NCBI RefSeq assembly: GCF_021130785.1
Contig: NC_060213.1
Coordinates: forward strand, 131,206,001-131,270,000
Origin: Homalodisca vitripennis
Taxonomy: Eukaryota; Arthropoda; Insecta; Hemiptera; Cicadellidae
Direction of reading: 5' to 3'
Length of the DNA stretch: 64,000 nucleotides
Positions 61,291 to 64,000 of the stretch are shown one piece after another. Position numbers and translations under genes: made by a program. The number at the start of each line of letters is the position of its first letter. Position 1 is the first letter of the stretch. Under the pieces are notes generated by a model. The model saw only the letters and a program-made list of their open reading frames with translations, had not been told where the DNA came from and made no database searches.

Positions 61291-62839
61291 CAGTATGAAT
61301 ATCTGTGCAAGACTTTATAAAATAAATTTTAAACGTTTTAGTAACCCCATGAGGGAGAGACTAAAATAAAAGAGCTTAACTGTTTCTAGAGACCCATGGG
61401 GTTATATATCGTGTTATAAATTTCATAGTACTCTAATTTTCAGATTCTGAAATATCCGTGGGTAGCGATAGACACTCTGAATAAATTCGTCTGCTGTGAC
61501 AAGTACCTTATTATTTACGAATTTAATCCTTTTTGTTTCCCACTACTAAAATAAAGAAAGGAATACTAACAACGAAGTTTTGTAGTAAATTCAAACCATT
61601 ATGATTTGGACTGAATTTGAATTCCTAGAATATTAAGACGAAGGTAGAAAATAATAGAGTTACTGTTTTGAAAACTATAAATGTTTACAACATGTGCTCC
61701 AAACGCTATGTTGCTATTAAACTTAATTTTTTACTAATGAAGTTGTCCAGATCTCACTTTTTTATTCGCAAATCGCTCAGGTACTTTGGTTATAACCATA
61801 CAGTGACCAATTAAATTTTCCAGACCCAGCTACGAAAATCTTTCATCTCGATGAATTAATCCAATATTTAATTTATTAGAATCGGAATTACACTATGATA
61901 CATTAAAATTAAGAAAAAGGAAGGCAAATCAAAATTAATAATTTTACGCAATCAACTATCTTCAGATATACAATGAAATCGTTTATTTCTTATATAAATA
62001 TTCTTATTAATGATTAGTTTTACTAACATGTGTGTCTTATTTTGTACTTAAGTACTACGAAGTTCCTTTGTAAAATATGTCTTAAATAATGAATTTCACG
62101 GCAGTAAACTACAATACACACCGCTGTATAGTAAGTCATCAAAACACTACCATCCAATTTACAGAAGTGTACAGAGTAAAATAGTCTAACATTTATATGT
62201 GGGACTGCAAATAAAACCAGGGGCTTAAGATTCCGAGACCGTGTTGGCGTTTTCAATCGAGTGGTCGATGGAGAAACTGTTGCAATGGCTTTTAAAGCAC
62301 TTAGACGTCGGGCCTATGTAGAAATTAGCATAGGTTAGATTGCTGGCTTATGTTTACGAGCCTACCTCACTTCCATCCGTATGTGGCCGTGGGTGGGAGG
62401 GGGCGATGAGGGGGAGGGGGCTGAGTGCTCCCATGCTTTACTCTCCTCATCAAACTGAAATACTTCGATCCTCATCACGGCAAGTATTTACAACGTAACT
62501 TACAAATGGAACTGGGGTCTACGTAGACTACCTCAATACTGTACTTGACGTGGAACCCTTCAAATTACCAACATTAATCTGTATAAAAAGCTTTACGAAA
62601 TTGGTCATAATGAATTTTAACTACAGATGCGATTGGGGGATTTTTAAGTTCTCTTCAACAAGTAATATATTTCAGTTAAACTAATTTTATTTAAAAAAGA
62701 CATTATAAATTTATATTATTTTTATTATATTTTCCGTATCATCTACAGTGTGAGGAAAATTTTTCCTAAAATCTTTCCTAACACGATTTCTTCTAAGCTA
62801 ATGGAAATTAAAAGAACCTTTTTAATCCATTTGAAACAT
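61291..62839. other. Unassigned stretch
   Basis: AT-rich. A G-rich run (GTGGGTGGGAGGGGGCGATG then AGGGGGAGGGGG) at 62391-62420. No gene recognised. Confidence 0.4.
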
Positions 62840-62844
62840 TTTCT

Positions 62845-62921
62845 CGCCCTCCCCGAGAATCGAACCTGTCACCTCTCGGTTAGAGACCTTTAGCCTCACA
62901 CCTACACCACAATCGAGGTCA
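62845..62921 (-). mobile_element. tRNA-like SINE head
   Basis: On the minus strand: GACCTCGATTGTGGTGTAGG (A-box-like), TCTCTAACCGAGAGGTGAC, then a B box ACAGGTTCGATTCTCGG and GGAGGG. Shares the CTCTWAACCGAGAG anticodon arm and GGGGAGG 3' arm with the head at 29984. The acceptor pairing is incomplete. Confidence 0.6.
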
Positions 62922-63110
62922 AAGCGTTATTAAATTATAGGAAAAATTCTCATTTTATAGTTCGGAAAGATTAAACAACGGCTACCATTTGAAAAAAATA
63001 TTATTTATTCGGTTTTCATCGGATCTCAAACCAATGTTGCGGTTTGTGTACATTGTTTTATGACATATTTTAAGTACATAAGTCAAACTGGACGTTCAAT
63101 AAAGGATAAC

Positions 63111-63778
63111 GCCATTGTCAGCAATGCTTTTTTAGACATACTTCCAGAGCGAATGGACTGTATTTTGCAAATATAGCCAAGTATTAAATCAGTGATGTGG
63201 TTAAATCAGTGACGTAATTTTGGTTTTTGTAACGATTTGGCAGCCAGTGAACAGCTAAACTTTCCTAGCCTTGTCACGCCATTGTTAGCAATACTTTTTT
63301 ACACATACTTCCAGAGTGAATGGACTGTATTTTGCAAATATAGCCAAGTATTAAATCAGTGATGTGGTTAAATCAGTGACGTAATTTTGGTTTTTGTAAC
63401 GATTTGGCAGCCAGTGAACAGCTAAACTTTCCTAGCCTTGTCACGCCATTGTTAGCAATACTTTTTTACACATACTTCCAGAGTGAATGGACTGTATTTT
63501 GCAAATATAGCCAAGTATTAAATCAGTGATGTGGTTAAATCAGTGACGTAATTTTGGTTTTTGTAACGATTTGGCAGCCAGTGAACAGCTAAACTTTCCT
63601 AGCCTTGTCACGCCATTGTTAGCAATACTTTTTTACACATACTTCCAGAGTGAATGGACTGTATTTTGCAAATATAGCCAAGTATTAAATCAGTGATGTG
63701 GTTAAATCAGTGACGTAATTTTGGTTTTTGTAACGATTTGGCAGCCAGTGAACAGCTAAACTTTCCTAGCCTTGTCAC
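63111..63778. repeat. 167-bp tandem repeat, four copies
   Basis: GCCATTGT at 63111, 63278, 63445 and 63612, exactly 167 bp apart. The last three units are essentially identical; the first has a few differences. Each holds a short internal duplication (AAATCAGTGATGTGGTTAAATCAGTGACGT, read as two 14-bp halves). Ends at TTGTCACG, 63779. Non-coding. Confidence 0.97.
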
Positions 63779-64000
63779 GAAAATCTTCCACTCCATAATG
63801 AATCTATATTTACCTTAATTATACAACTTAATTGAACAATATACAAGACATAACAATATGTCTCGGTTCAGGTTTATGACCCACCACATTAGCTTCCCAT
63901 TCATTTGGATATAACATTACAGTTTAATGTTATCCTTTGGTCTGAATACATGATTCGATAAATTGTATTCATTATGTATTAATTTTGTCCAAACTATATT
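63779..64000. other. Unassigned right edge
   Basis: AT-rich; nothing recognised. Confidence 0.45.

Noticed and set aside
61053..61320. Frames of 84-85 codons on both strands
   Set aside because: Produced by the AT microsatellite (IYIYIY).

Overview
The window looks like gene-poor, AT-rich nuclear DNA from an arthropod, most likely an insect. The basis is tRNA- and 5S-rRNA-derived SINE heads, a PIF/Harbinger element with a spliced MADF-BESS gene, Penelope-like GIY-YIG remains, hAT- and Tc1/mariner-style miniature elements, and many satellite arrays. I found no prokaryotic gene organisation and no intact host protein-coding gene. Nearly all open frames are short, lack recognisable domains, or are the translation of tandem repeats. 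Species and order cannot be fixed from the sequence.

Layout: 380-2533 is a 126-bp minisatellite. 4229-5290 holds a 5S-derived SINE and an old dispersed repeat split by a 373-bp hAT-type MITE with a perfect 8-bp target duplication. 8.4-10.0 kb holds a LINE-like 3' tail, a GC-rich hairpin and a tRNA-derived SINE. 10441-13428 is a decayed but nearly full-length PIF/Harbinger transposon. Its transposase (minus strand) and MADF-BESS protein (plus strand) have mutually interlocked exons and introns. 16.8-17.4 kb is a 224-bp repeat; 19.2 kb a short TIR element; 21.0-21.5 kb the C-terminus of a Penelope-like retroelement; 23.5-24.35 kb a 162-bp array; 26434-26939 a MITE with arms of about 110 bp. At 27.0-27.5 and 50.6-51.1 kb lie two palindromic copies of an unclassified inverted-repeat family, with fragments at 29.8, 43.8/44.5 and 48.1 kb. 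30.2-30.7 kb is a 102-bp repeat with a 34-residue frame; 32.27-33.89 kb a 148-bp satellite that looks derived from the adjacent dispersed repeat; 34.5 kb a HARBI1-like N-terminal remnant; 35.5 kb a Tc1/mariner-like MITE; 37.7-38.2 kb a tandem duplication.

39.4-44.5 kb is framed by two nearly identical copies of a 600-bp element in opposite orientation. Between them is a 2.5-kb array of 36-bp units with an 835-bp higher-order period, followed by a cluster of another repeat family. 45592-45976 is a second hAT-type MITE with its own 8-bp duplication. 47.4-49.0 kb holds two more minisatellites. 52.3-56.1 kb is a 142-bp satellite with an alternating dimer pattern and a LINE-like tail inserted near its start. 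59.9-60.7 and 63.1-63.8 kb are 272-bp and 167-bp arrays. About a fifth of the window is tandem repeat and much of the rest is transposon debris.

The features do not form a pathway. The only functional units are transposon modules: transposase plus MADF-BESS partner inside the Harbinger element, and non-autonomous elements that would depend on enzymes encoded elsewhere. Several nested insertions allow relative dating.
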